Assembly (NCBI GenBank): GCA_013036105.1
Contig: JAAXCX010000002.1
Location: 124,001-188,000, forward strand
DNA length: 64,000 nucleotides
Origin: Vulcanimicrobiota bacterium
Lineage (GTDB): Bacteria; Vulcanimicrobiota; Vulcanimicrobiia; Vulcanimicrobiales; Vulcanimicrobiaceae
Direction: 5' to 3'
Shown here: piece after piece, positions 51,484-58,972 of the stretch
Numbering within the stretch: the first letter of the stretch is position 1
Layout: the number at the start of each line of letters is the position of its first letter
The notes under the pieces: generated by a model
Databases searched by the model: none
Seen by the model: the letters and a program-made list of their open reading frames with translations, nothing else
What the model was told of the DNA's origin: nothing
Program-made: the position numbers and the translations under genes

Positions 51484-52961
51484 CCTACGACTCGCTGGGC
51501 GATTTCGTTGCGGCGCTGGAACGCGCCGGTCAACTTCACCGCATCGAGAGCGAAGTCGATCCAAAATTAGAGATCAGCGAAATCACCAACCGCGTCGTGA
51601 AGCGTGGCGGTCCCGCGCTGCTTTTCACCAACGTGCGGGGCTCGCAGTTTCCCGTTCTGACCAATCAGTTCGGATCGCGCCGGCGCATGGCGATGGCGCT
51701 CGGCGCCGCGACGCTCGACGAAGCCGGCGACCGTATCCGCAAACTGCTCGACATGTCGATGCCGCAGTCGGCGATGGAAAAGATCGGCAAGTTGCTTTCG
51801 CTTGCGCCGCTCGCCGCGGCACTTCCGAAAACGGTTTCTTCAGGAAGCTGCCAAGACGTGGTGCTCGACAAGCCGGACCTCACCAAACTTCCGGTACTGA
51901 CCACGTGGCCCATGGACGCCGGTCCGTTCATCACGTTGCCGCTCGTCGTGACCAAAGATCCGCAAAACGGACGCTTCAACGTCGGCATGTACCGGATGCA
52001 AGTCTACGGTCCGAACGAAACCGCGATGCACTGGCAGCGGCACAAACAAGGCCGCGCGCACGCAGGAGCATGGGGAGATCGCGTTCCGGTGGCGGTCGCG
52101 ATCGGGTCGGATCCCGTGCTAACGTACGCGGCGACCGCGCCGCTTCCGCCGGTGGTGGACGAGTATCTTTTTGCCGGTCTGCTGCGCGGGAAACCCGTGA
52201 AATTGGTCGCGTGCAAGACCGTCGACCTCAAGGTTCCCGCCGATGCCGAATTCGTGCTCGAAGGGTACGTTGATAATACCGATGTGCGCGTCGAGGGCCC
52301 GTTCGGCGATCACACGGGCGTTTATAGTTTGGCCGACCGCTATCCGACGTTTCACGTGCAGTGCGTGACGCACCGGCGCAACGCGATCTATCCTGCAACG
52401 GTCGTCGGAAAACCGCCGATGGAAGACGCGTGGCTCGGAAAAGCGACCGAAAGAATTTTTCTGCCCCTTCTGCAGATGGTCGTACCGGAGATCGTCGACA
52501 TGAATCTGCCGGTCGAAGGCGGCTTTCAAAATCTGGCGATCGTTTCGATTCGCAAAGCGTATCCCGGCCAGGGCAAAAAAGTCATGAACGCGCTGTGGGG
52601 GCTGGGGCATATGATGATGCTGACGCGCGTCCTCGTCATCGTCGATGAAGACGTTGATGTTCAGGATCCGCGCACGGTCGCGTGGTTCGTGCTCAACAAT
52701 CTCGACGCGCAACACGACGTTGTCATGATGCCCGGCCCGGTTGACGATCTCGATCACGGATCGTACACGCCTGCGCTCGGCATGAAAGTCGGCGTCGACG
52801 CAACACGCAAGACGGCGGCCGAAGGCTATACGCGCGAGTGGCCTCCCGACATGATCATGGACGACGCGACGCGCTCGCGAGTGGACGCGCGCTGGAAAGA
52901 GTACGGGTTGGACCGCATCGAGCGTGCGCTCGAGCCCGACGACTGGTCGGGCCAAAGATAG
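51480..52961 (+). CDS. UbiD family decarboxylase
   Basis: UbiD enzymes decarboxylate aromatic or unsaturated acids using prenylated FMN. The 493 residues include GGPALLFTNVRGS, RFNVGMYRMQVYGPNETAMHWQ (in two parts), the active-site E-R-E-like region EFVLEGYVDNTDVRVEGPFGDHTG, and RHPAYPATVVGKPP-like NAIYPATVVGKPPMEDAWLG. The adjacent UbiA-type prenyltransferase and the organisation fit quinone biosynthesis; in futalosine-pathway organisms UbiD/UbiA homologues perform the late decarboxylation and prenylation steps of menaquinone. No UbiX is visible here. ATG 51480 is in ATGA overlap with the SDR. Confidence 0.9.
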   Translation: MTYDSLGDFVAALERAGQLHRIESEVDPKLEISEITNRVVKRGGPALLFTNVRGSQFPVLTNQFGSRRRMAMALGAATLDEAGDRIRKLLDMSMPQSAMEKIGKLLSLAPLAAALPKTVSSGSCQDVVLDKPDLTKLPVLTTWPMDAGPFITLPLVVTKDPQNGRFNVGMYRMQVYGPNETAMHWQRHKQGRAHAGAWGDRVPVAVAIGSDPVLTYAATAPLPPVVDEYLFAGLLRGKPVKLVACKTVDLKVPADAEFVLEGYVDNTDVRVEGPFGDHTGVYSLADRYPTFHVQCVTHRRNAIYPATVVGKPPMEDAWLGKATERIFLPLLQMVVPEIVDMNLPVEGGFQNLAIVSIRKAYPGQGKKVMNALWGLGHMMMLTRVLVIVDEDVDVQDPRTVAWFVLNNLDAQHDVVMMPGPVDDLDHGSYTPALGMKVGVDATRKTAAEGYTREWPPDMIMDDATRSRVDARWKEYGLDRIERALEPDDWSGQR

Positions 52962-53823
52962 GTTTGCGCTGAACCGGGCCGCCGCGTTTTTCAAAGAGAT
53001 CCGCATCGAGCATACGCTCTTTGCGCTGCCTTTCGCCTACACCGGCGCGATATTTGCCGCCGGCGGAATCCCGCGGCTTCACGCGCTGATCTGGATCACG
53101 CTCGCGGTGCTCGGCGCGCGCACCGCGGCGATGGCCGCGAACCGCTACTTGGATCGCGAGATCGACGCGCGCAATCCGCGTACGGCTAACCGCGAGCTCG
53201 CCGCCGGCAGACTCGATCCGGCGGTCATGCTGTGGGCGTGCGGTGCCGGACTCGTGCTGCTGACAATCTCCGCGTGGGAGCTGAATCCGCTCTGTGTCAA
53301 ACTGTTACCGGTAGCGGCGCTCGGGGCGATTTTCTACCCGCTCTGCAAGCGTTACACATGGCTCACGCATTTTGTTCTCGGCGCGGTCGATGCGTTGGCG
53401 CCGCTCGGAGCGTTCATCGCGATTCGCGGCGGAATCGATCTTTCAGCGGTCCTCCTCTTTCTCGCAGTCACGGTCTGGGTCGCCGGGTTCGACGTGATCT
53501 ACGCGCTCATGGATTTTGCGGTGGACCGTGCGCAAACGCTCAGCTCGCTGCCCGCTCGTTTCGGCGAACGCACGGCGCGCAGCTGGGCAACCGGCCTGCA
53601 CGCACTCATGATCGTACTCCTGACGGCCGCCGGCCTCGCCGGGCATGCAGGCAAGCTCTATGTGCTGGGCGTCCTCGCCGCGGGCGTGCTGCTGCTCGCC
53701 GAAATTCGCGCGCTCGAGCGGGAGCCGGATATCTTCGCGCTCAACGATCTCGTTTTCAAGGCGAATATGGCGTTCTCGGTCGTCTTTTTTGCGACGACAG
53801 CCGTAGCGTTTTCGTTGGGATAG
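52924..53823 (+). CDS. UbiA family prenyltransferase (probable menaquinone MqnP type)
   Basis: The integral membrane prenyltransferase attaches a polyprenyl chain to an aromatic ring. EIRIEHTLFALPFAYTGAIF starts the protein. The first Asp-rich motif is NRYLDREIDARNPRTANREL and the second YALMDFAVDRAQTL, on opposite sides of several helices. About eight membrane helices are visible. EHTLFALPFA is characteristic of the MqnP-like subgroup. The start is uncertain: GTG 52924 overlaps ubiD by 38 bases, while CTG 52969 lies just after the ubiD stop. The next gene begins 2 bases after the stop. Confidence 0.88.
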   Translation: MRSSPTTGRAKDRFALNRAAAFFKEIRIEHTLFALPFAYTGAIFAAGGIPRLHALIWITLAVLGARTAAMAANRYLDREIDARNPRTANRELAAGRLDPAVMLWACGAGLVLLTISAWELNPLCVKLLPVAALGAIFYPLCKRYTWLTHFVLGAVDALAPLGAFIAIRGGIDLSAVLLFLAVTVWVAGFDVIYALMDFAVDRAQTLSSLPARFGERTARSWATGLHALMIVLLTAAGLAGHAGKLYVLGVLAAGVLLLAEIRALEREPDIFALNDLVFKANMAFSVVFFATTAVAFSLG

Positions 53824-53825
53824 CG

Positions 53826-54974
53826 GTGAAGCGGAAGCACTTTTTGACTTTGGCGGCAAGCGGAGCCGGCGTACTGCCGGGCGCCCGCGCTTTGGCCCAG
53901 AACTTTCAGCTGCAAGTGACGATCGGCATCATCGGCCCGCTCTCGGGAACGGGCAGTGAAGCGGGCCGGCAACTCGTCAACGGCGTCCGCGCGGCGGTGG
54001 ACGAAACCAACGTCAGCATCGGATCGTTCGGTACCGCGTACGCTTACCGCGCCTTCGACGATCAAGGCGAGCTCGCGCAGATGATTCAAAACGCTCAGTT
54101 TGCCGCGTCGGATCCGTCGATCGTCGCCGTCATCGGCGGCTTGGATGGCAAGCTCACGGCCGCCGCACTTCCGACCTACGCAAACGCGCAGCTCCCGCTG
54201 CTGGTCTGCGCGTCAACCGCTAACGTGGTGACCGCTCGCGGCTACCGCAACGTTTGGCGCCTCCCGGCCAAAGACGGAACCGAGGGCCAGCTCTTCGCAC
54301 GGTATCTCGCGCGGCACGGAAAACCCAAACGTGCAATCGCCGTCACCCAGGACGGAGATTACGGTCCGGACGTCGCCGCCGGTTTTGTCGATCAGGCGGG
54401 CGCGCTGGGCATCGCCGCCGAGACGTACATGTTTTCATGGGACTCGCCCGCGTACGGCGCGGCGGCAAAAGCCATCCTTGCGAAAAAGCCCGACTACGTT
54501 TACCTCTGCGGCGAAACCAGAGGATTGGGTCCCCTGGTAGATGCGCTGAAAACTGCCGGTTTCGGCGGCGCGTTTGGAGCGAGCGAAGGTTTTTTCAATC
54601 AGGGAACGCTCGACAAGTACGCCGGCGCTTTAAGCGGCGCGCTGGTCTCGACGTCGTTTCCGCCGCTCGACCGGGCGCCCGATGTCGCCAACGTGCTCTC
54701 CGATTTTCGCGCCCGCACGCCGGTCACGGCGATATCGGCATTCGCTTACGCCGCCGCGCAAATCGTGATCTCGGCTTCAAAACGCACGGGCGCGACGAAC
54801 CGTCTAGCGATGCTCTCCGCGCTGCAAGCGCCGATCTCTTACGACACGGTCGTCGGCTCGTTTCAGTTCGGCTTCGACGGCGACCCCGTCGATCCGAACG
54901 TGTACTTCTACACGGTAACCGGAGGATCGCTCAAATACACTGCGGCCTCGCATCCGAGCGCGTTCATCCTTTAG
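53826..54974 (+). CDS. Periplasmic substrate-binding protein, branched-chain amino acid (LivJ-like) type
   Basis: The 382-residue protein has a signal peptide (VKRKHFLTLAASGAGVLPG, cleavage after ALAQ). The type I periplasmic binding fold starts VTIGIIGPLSGTGSEAGRQLVNG and continues with VIGGLDGKLTAAALPTYANA, RLPAKDGTEGQLFARYL, ITQDGDYG-like AVTQDGDYGPDVAAGF and PDYVYLCGETRGLGPLV. Ligands in this family include branched-chain amino acids, amides and aromatic acids. No LivHMGF permease or ATPase genes are next to it. GTG 53826. Converges on a 49-residue gene with a 4-base overlap. Confidence 0.88.
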   Translation: MKRKHFLTLAASGAGVLPGARALAQNFQLQVTIGIIGPLSGTGSEAGRQLVNGVRAAVDETNVSIGSFGTAYAYRAFDDQGELAQMIQNAQFAASDPSIVAVIGGLDGKLTAAALPTYANAQLPLLVCASTANVVTARGYRNVWRLPAKDGTEGQLFARYLARHGKPKRAIAVTQDGDYGPDVAAGFVDQAGALGIAAETYMFSWDSPAYGAAAKAILAKKPDYVYLCGETRGLGPLVDALKTAGFGGAFGASEGFFNQGTLDKYAGALSGALVSTSFPPLDRAPDVANVLSDFRARTPVTAISAFAYAAAQIVISASKRTGATNRLAMLSALQAPISYDTVVGSFQFGFDGDPVDPNVYFYTVTGGSLKYTAASHPSAFIL

Positions 54975-55120
54975 TTCAGCATGCTCTGCAGAGAAACCGG
55001 ACGCTGCGAGGGCGCAGGTTTCGGCTGCATCGCTACCGCCTCGGCGTCTTCGAGCATCAGTACGAAACGCAACCGCCACGCGCCCAGCGCCAGTGAAAAC
55101 TTCATTCCGAACAGGTCCAT
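54971..55120 (-). CDS. 49-residue protein at the end of the GntR/ABC-2 operon
   Basis: The gene starts at ATG 55118-55120, 3 bases after the ABC-2 permease stop, with GGAGG 9 bases upstream, a strong site. The product starts MDLFGMKFSLALGAWRLRF, an amphipathic or short membrane-seeking helix, followed by a Pro/Gln-rich tail QPKPAPSQRPVSLQSMLN. No homologue is known to me. Tight coupling to the transporter makes it a credible member of the unit: possible subunit, modulator or exported peptide. The stop overlaps the convergent binding-protein gene. Confidence 0.6.
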   Translation of the reverse strand: MDLFGMKFSLALGAWRLRFVLMLEDAEAVAMQPKPAPSQRPVSLQSMLN

Positions 55121-55123
55121 GAT

Positions 55124-56155
55124 TTAAGCCTCCACCCGGCGCCATTGCAGCACCGCGAGCGCCGCGTACACGACGGTGAGCAGTAAGAGCATAAGAGTCG
55201 AGAATTCGATGCTGCCGACGACGGTGTGCATTTGCAGTCCGGCGCTTTCCATCGATCCGTGAAACGAGATGTACGCGATTGGATCGATGTAGGCGAGCGG
55301 CTGGAAAATCGAGTGAATCGTGCGACCGATATCGCTGGAGCTGGTTGCGGTTGCTCCGGCAACACTTGGAATCATCAGCGCCGCCAGCCATCCCAACCCA
55401 CAGACCAGCCCGAGGCCGCGCTTGAGGGATGCACTGAACGCCGTCAGGCACGCATACCAGGCGAGCGGCGCTAGCACCGCGAGCCCGATCACCCAAGGAG
55501 TGAGCGCATTGGCGTAGAGATGCGGCCGGACGAACATCAAGACAACGATGAGCGTGAGCGCAAACATCGCAAGCTGAGAAACGACGATCGTTACCATGTC
55601 CACCGCGATTGAGGCGATGGCCAAACGCTCGCGCGAAACCGGCTTGGTCCACGCAAGCTCCAAATGGCCGTCGTTTTCCTTGGCGAGCACGCCGCCGAGC
55701 ATCGTTGCCGTCACCAGCCCGATGATACACGAAATGGCGAACAAGATACCGATGCCGATATTTGCCGACATGTCGCGCACCACGCGAATGTGCGCAACGC
55801 CGGAGCGTTGGTTTTGATCGATACTGGAATACCCCATCGAGAAATTATTGTGGCTTGGCGCCTCACCAATCGGCATGGTCGCATCCATATGAAAAACTGC
55901 TCCGCGCCGCTCGACGATCGCGTGCACGTGTTTGAACTTGTCGTCGATGACGGTCTCGACCGTTCCGTCGGGGAGCGTCTTCGTGGTCACGTGCGCGGTC
56001 GGCGAGCCTTGCAGCGCGGTCGCAACACTCTCGGGATTGTGTTCGCTGAGCGCCCACAGCCGCATGACAATTGCCAGCGCCAAGAACACGCCTAAAATGA
56101 TGGCAACGACGCGCAGCGCGCGCATTCCGCGCAGCACTTCCGAATAGTAGTACAT
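55124..56155 (-). CDS. ABC-2 type transporter permease
   Basis: The 343-residue membrane protein has an N-terminal helix VAIILGVFLALAIVMRLWAL, a roughly 110-residue extracytoplasmic domain (with IDDKFKHVHAIVERRGAVFHMD-like beta strands), then about five helices including IGILFAISCIIGLVTATMLGG and LAPLAWYACLTAFSAS. ENDGHLELAWTKPVSRERL after the second helix is the ABC-2 permease coupling region. It forms an exporter with the adjacent ATPase. ATG 56155 overlaps the ATPase stop by one base. The substrate is unknown; the flanking small peptides are candidates. Confidence 0.85.
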   Translation of the reverse strand: MYYYSEVLRGMRALRVVAIILGVFLALAIVMRLWALSEHNPESVATALQGSPTAHVTTKTLPDGTVETVIDDKFKHVHAIVERRGAVFHMDATMPIGEAPSHNNFSMGYSSIDQNQRSGVAHIRVVRDMSANIGIGILFAISCIIGLVTATMLGGVLAKENDGHLELAWTKPVSRERLAIASIAVDMVTIVVSQLAMFALTLIVVLMFVRPHLYANALTPWVIGLAVLAPLAWYACLTAFSASLKRGLGLVCGLGWLAALMIPSVAGATATSSSDIGRTIHSIFQPLAYIDPIAYISFHGSMESAGLQMHTVVGSIEFSTLMLLLLTVVYAALAVLQWRRVEA

Positions 56156-57060
56156 CAGCGAGCCTCCACGACATCTGCAGTCTGCGAACCGGGCGAGACG
56201 GCATTGAGAAAAATATCTTCCAAGTTCAAGTCAACGATCCGCACGCTCTGTGCGCCCATACTCGAAAGCGCCTCCGCCAGACCGCCGCCGTCGGCGGTGA
56301 CCGTCAGCCGAAGAATGCGGCCGGATTGATCGAGCCGCTCGATGCGTGCGTCGCGGCGCAAGCCGTCCAGCGCGATCGTCTCGGAAGGGAAGATTCCTTC
56401 GACGATCTTGCGATCGGATTTCAAATCGTCCACGGCGCCGGACAGAATCACGCGTCCATTTTGCAGGACGGCGAGATGATCCGCCGCGCGTTCGACCTGA
56501 CCGATTTGATGGGACGAGAGCACGATGGTCGCGCCTTGTGCGGCGCTTTCAATAATAAGGTTGAGAACCGCGCGCTGATTGACCGGATCGAGACCACTGG
56601 TCGGCTCGTCCAGCACGAGCGTTTCCGGATTGATCGCGAACGCCATCACGATCGCGAGCGCCGTACGCATGCCTTTGGACATCGCGCGCACGCGTTTGCG
56701 CGGATCCAACTTGAACAGATCCATCAGCTGTGTTGCCCGTTTGGAATCGTAACGCTTGAACGTGCGCCGCTGCATTTCCAGATGCTCGGCCCCGTTCATC
56801 CATTCATAGAGAACGCTGCGTTCGGGCACGTACGAGATGCTTTCGAAAAGCGCCGGGGTTAACTCGTTGCCGTCAAAGCGGACCACGCCCGAACTCGTGC
56901 GCGCCAGCCCCAGCAGGCATTTGAACGTCGTCGTCTTGCCGGCCCCGTTGGGTCCGAGCAGGCCGAAGACGGAACCGGTCGGGATCTCGATGGTTACGTC
57001 GTCGACGGCCAGAAATTTTCCGTACGACTTGCTCAAATGTTCGATGGAAATGGTGCTCAT
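56155..57060 (-). CDS. ABC transporter ATP-binding protein
   Basis: The 301-residue ATPase has Walker A GLLGPNGAGKTTTFKCL, the Q-loop region SYVPERSVLYEWM, signature MSKGMRTALAIVMAF, Walker B ETLVLDEPTSGLDPV and H-loop LSSHQIGQVE. The C-terminal 80 residues form the small regulatory domain of ABC-2/NatA-like exporters. ATG 57058-57060 overlaps the GntR stop as ATGA with GGAGG 5 bases upstream; an in-frame start 18 bases earlier is rejected. It is regulated with its operon by the GntR protein. Confidence 0.94.
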   Translation of the reverse strand: MSTISIEHLSKSYGKFLAVDDVTIEIPTGSVFGLLGPNGAGKTTTFKCLLGLARTSSGVVRFDGNELTPALFESISYVPERSVLYEWMNGAEHLEMQRRTFKRYDSKRATQLMDLFKLDPRKRVRAMSKGMRTALAIVMAFAINPETLVLDEPTSGLDPVNQRAVLNLIIESAAQGATIVLSSHQIGQVERAADHLAVLQNGRVILSGAVDDLKSDRKIVEGIFPSETIALDGLRRDARIERLDQSGRILRLTVTADGGGLAEALSSMGAQSVRIVDLNLEDIFLNAVSPGSQTADVVEAR

Positions 57061-57452
57061 TTTTCCTCCGGAAACCACCGCGTCAGTGCGGACTCAAAGA
57101 GTTCGCGCACGCCGGCGGCGGGTAAACCTAACGATTTTGCTTCACGGACCGCTTGTGTCACCGCTTCGCCCGCAACGTCGGTCGCGGCGCGAGTCTGTTT
57201 GGCGACTCCATCCGCCCGCACGAACGAGCCACGCCCCGGAGCCGTCTCGATAACCGCATCGTGCTCGAGGTCGCGGTACGCCCGCGCCACCGTGTTCGGA
57301 TTGACGGTCAGATCGACGGCAAGTTGTTTGACCGTAGGCAGTTGCTCGCCGGGAGCGAGGACGCCGAGGGCCACGGAGCGTTTGACTTGCTCGATGAGTT
57401 GGAGGTAGATCGGAACGCCGCTGCGCGGGTCTACCGTGAATATTGCAGGCAT
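57057..57452 (-). CDS. GntR family regulator, YtrA type
   Basis: The 131-residue repressor has a winged-helix domain at residues 8-75 (GVPIYLQLIEQVKRSVALGVL, GEQLPTVKQLAVDLTVNPNTVARAYRDLE in two parts, GRGSFV) and a short helical C-terminal dimerisation part, as in YtrA regulators of ABC transporter operons. It starts at ATG 57452 with AAGGAG 7 bases upstream. It sits between the 34-residue peptide gene and the ABC genes, and a palindrome overlaps the operon promoter, so autorepression is likely. Confidence 0.92.
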   Translation of the reverse strand: MPAIFTVDPRSGVPIYLQLIEQVKRSVALGVLAPGEQLPTVKQLAVDLTVNPNTVARAYRDLEHDAVIETAPGRGSFVRADGVAKQTRAATDVAGEAVTQAVREAKSLGLPAAGVRELFESALTRWFPEEK

Positions 57453-57463
57453 GGCCGGCTCCT

Positions 57464-57568
57464 TTAGAGCTTCGGACCCCAGCCTAGGAACAGGCTTCCC
57501 TGGTTCGAGAGCGGGAAGCTCGGGCTGCGACGCTCGGTCGCTTCTTGGAAGTTGATGGGGAACGTCAT
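57464..57568 (-). CDS. 34-residue peptide with C-terminal FLGWGPKL
   Basis: The tiny gene opens the GntR/ABC operon. ATG 57566-57568 has AAGGAG 7 bases upstream and lies about 40 bases after the predicted transcription start. The stop is 11 bases before gntR. The product begins MTFPINFQEATERRSPSF, has a mixed polar middle, and ends QGSLFLGWGPKL. There is no signal peptide and no Cys. A second small gene in this window (62710-62856) ends FSGWGPKA although the rest differs. The shared F-x-G-W-G-P-K end, the independent ribosome binding site and the exporter context argue for a real peptide, possibly processed or exported. Confidence 0.68.
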   Translation of the reverse strand: MTFPINFQEATERRSPSFPLSNQGSLFLGWGPKL

Positions 57569-57601
57569 TTCGCTTCTCCTTAGAGTACCAATACGCTGTT
57601 G

Positions 57602-57644
57602 TACTAGTACACTAGTATAATAGCACGAAACTCCCCGTCGTCAA
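57602..57644 (-). promoter_or_regulatory. Promoter with operator palindrome for the peptide-gntR-ABC operon
   Basis: On the minus strand, TTGACG (57639-57644) and TATTAT (57617-57622) are 16 bases apart. Directly downstream of and touching the -10 box is TACTAGT-AC-ACTAGTA (57602-57617), a 7-2-7 inverted repeat of the kind bound by GntR/YtrA dimers. Confidence 0.75.
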
Positions 57645-57727
57645 CCCCCTTTGCGAAACTTTTTGGTCTCGCGGGGCACCTGTGCCAAGAGGCAGCCAAA
57701 GGGGTCGGATAGCAATTTACAGGGGCC

Positions 57728-57779
57728 TTGCCTATAAGGTGGGAGGCGTCTATTATAGTTTGGACTAGCGAAACTATAA
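57728..57779 (+). promoter_or_regulatory. Promoter and perfect operator-like dyad upstream of fic
   Basis: TTGCCT (57728-57733) and TATTAT (57751-57756) are 17 bases apart. TTATAGTTT (57753-57761) and AAACTATAA (57771-57779) form a perfect inverted repeat with a 9-base spacer, overlapping the -10 box and the probable transcription start. The Fic protein's C-terminal winged helix or another regulator could bind it. Confidence 0.7.
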
Positions 57780-57790
57780 CATTAAGGTCC

Positions 57791-58960
57791 ATGATACGAG
57801 AAAACTTTACTCCGCAGGCGCCTGGCCGCCTGGTAGATTTTACCGACGAACGGGGTAATAAGGGCGTTGCTTTTCTACCGGACCAGCTGCCTCCGAAGTT
57901 CGATGTCGGATCAAAAGCGATCCGCATAGCGCTATCTCATGCAGACCGGGCTCTGGCGCTCCTCGATGGCGTCGCCCAACATCTTCCAGACCCGCAGAGT
58001 CTCTTCCGAAGCGCACTAAATCGCGAAGCGCTGATGTCAAGCAGAATCGAAGGCACGAGGACGACGCTGGGGGATCTCGCTCTCTTCGATTTGACTCAGA
58101 GGCCGGACCATGATGCCGTTGCCGTTGCTAGTTACGTCGAGGCTTACAAGTATAGCCGCAAACGTTGCAATGACATTCCCTTTGGACTTGGACTGTTGTG
58201 TGAAATTCACAACGTCCTTATGCGAAACATCGAGCCAGAAAAAACCACTCCGGGCCGCTTGCGCGATCGCACGGTGCTTATCGGAATGCCTCCGCCGTCA
58301 CAAGCGCAATTTGTTCCGCCGCCCGCAGAGTTCGTCCGTGAGCTTACTGAAGATTTGGCATCTTATCTGGAAAGCAATGATGAGCCGCCTCTGATAAGGC
58401 TCGCTGTGGCGCACTATCAGTTCGAGACCATCCATCCATTTCGCGACGGAAACGGGCGCGTTGGACGCATCATGATATCGGCGTGGCTTGAATGCCAAGA
58501 AATCCTAACGGCTCCGATGCTTTACATTAGTGCTTTCTTTCAACAACGTCAGGAAGAATACTACGACAAACTCTTAAGAGTTAGCACTCGCGGGGCATGG
58601 GAAGATTGGGTGCTTTTTTTCCTAGAGGCAGTAACCACGCAGTCTAAGGATTCTGCGGCACGAGCGAAGTTGTTGGCCGGTTTACGTACACGTTACCATG
58701 CGCTCGTGGAGAGCACCAAGGTTCGATCTCATAAGTCTCACATTCTCGTAGATGCCCTATTTGACGTGCCGGTTATGTCGGTGCCGCGTGCGAAAACTCT
58801 GACGGGTATCACGTATCCCGCCGCAAAGTCGCATGTGCAAAGGCTTATCGATCTCGGAATATTGTCGAAGGAGCCCTTTATTCACAGGGGCGTCACGTTC
58901 TACTTTGCTAACGAGCTCATTGCTGCCGCAGAGCGTCCGCTCGACGAGCAGGAGCTCTGA
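57791..58960 (+). CDS. Fic domain protein with N-terminal inhibitory helix and C-terminal winged helix
   Basis: Fic enzymes usually transfer AMP from ATP to a hydroxyl on a target protein. The active-site loop HPFRDGNGRVGR (residues 215-226) is intact. SSRIEGT (83-89) matches the (S/T)xxxE(G/N) inhibitory motif on an N-terminal helix, so it is a self-inhibited class II type. The last 80 residues (VPRAKTLTGITYPAAKSHVQ then LIDLGIL) look like a winged helix. The length of 389 matches the common Fic/DUF4172-like group. ATG 57791 has TAAGG close upstream. Codons here are visibly richer in A/T than in neighbours, suggesting horizontal transfer. No antitoxin gene is adjacent. Confidence 0.93.
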   Translation: MIRENFTPQAPGRLVDFTDERGNKGVAFLPDQLPPKFDVGSKAIRIALSHADRALALLDGVAQHLPDPQSLFRSALNREALMSSRIEGTRTTLGDLALFDLTQRPDHDAVAVASYVEAYKYSRKRCNDIPFGLGLLCEIHNVLMRNIEPEKTTPGRLRDRTVLIGMPPPSQAQFVPPPAEFVRELTEDLASYLESNDEPPLIRLAVAHYQFETIHPFRDGNGRVGRIMISAWLECQEILTAPMLYISAFFQQRQEEYYDKLLRVSTRGAWEDWVLFFLEAVTTQSKDSAARAKLLAGLRTRYHALVESTKVRSHKSHILVDALFDVPVMSVPRAKTLTGITYPAAKSHVQRLIDLGILSKEPFIHRGVTFYFANELIAAAERPLDEQEL

Positions 58961-58972
58961 CTCGAAGAGCGA

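Noticed and set aside
57646-57704. CCCCTTT/AAAGGGG and GGCAC/GTGCC pairs between the two divergent promoters as a bidirectional terminator
   Set aside because: It lies upstream of both promoters where no transcript should end; the arms are short and may be chance.
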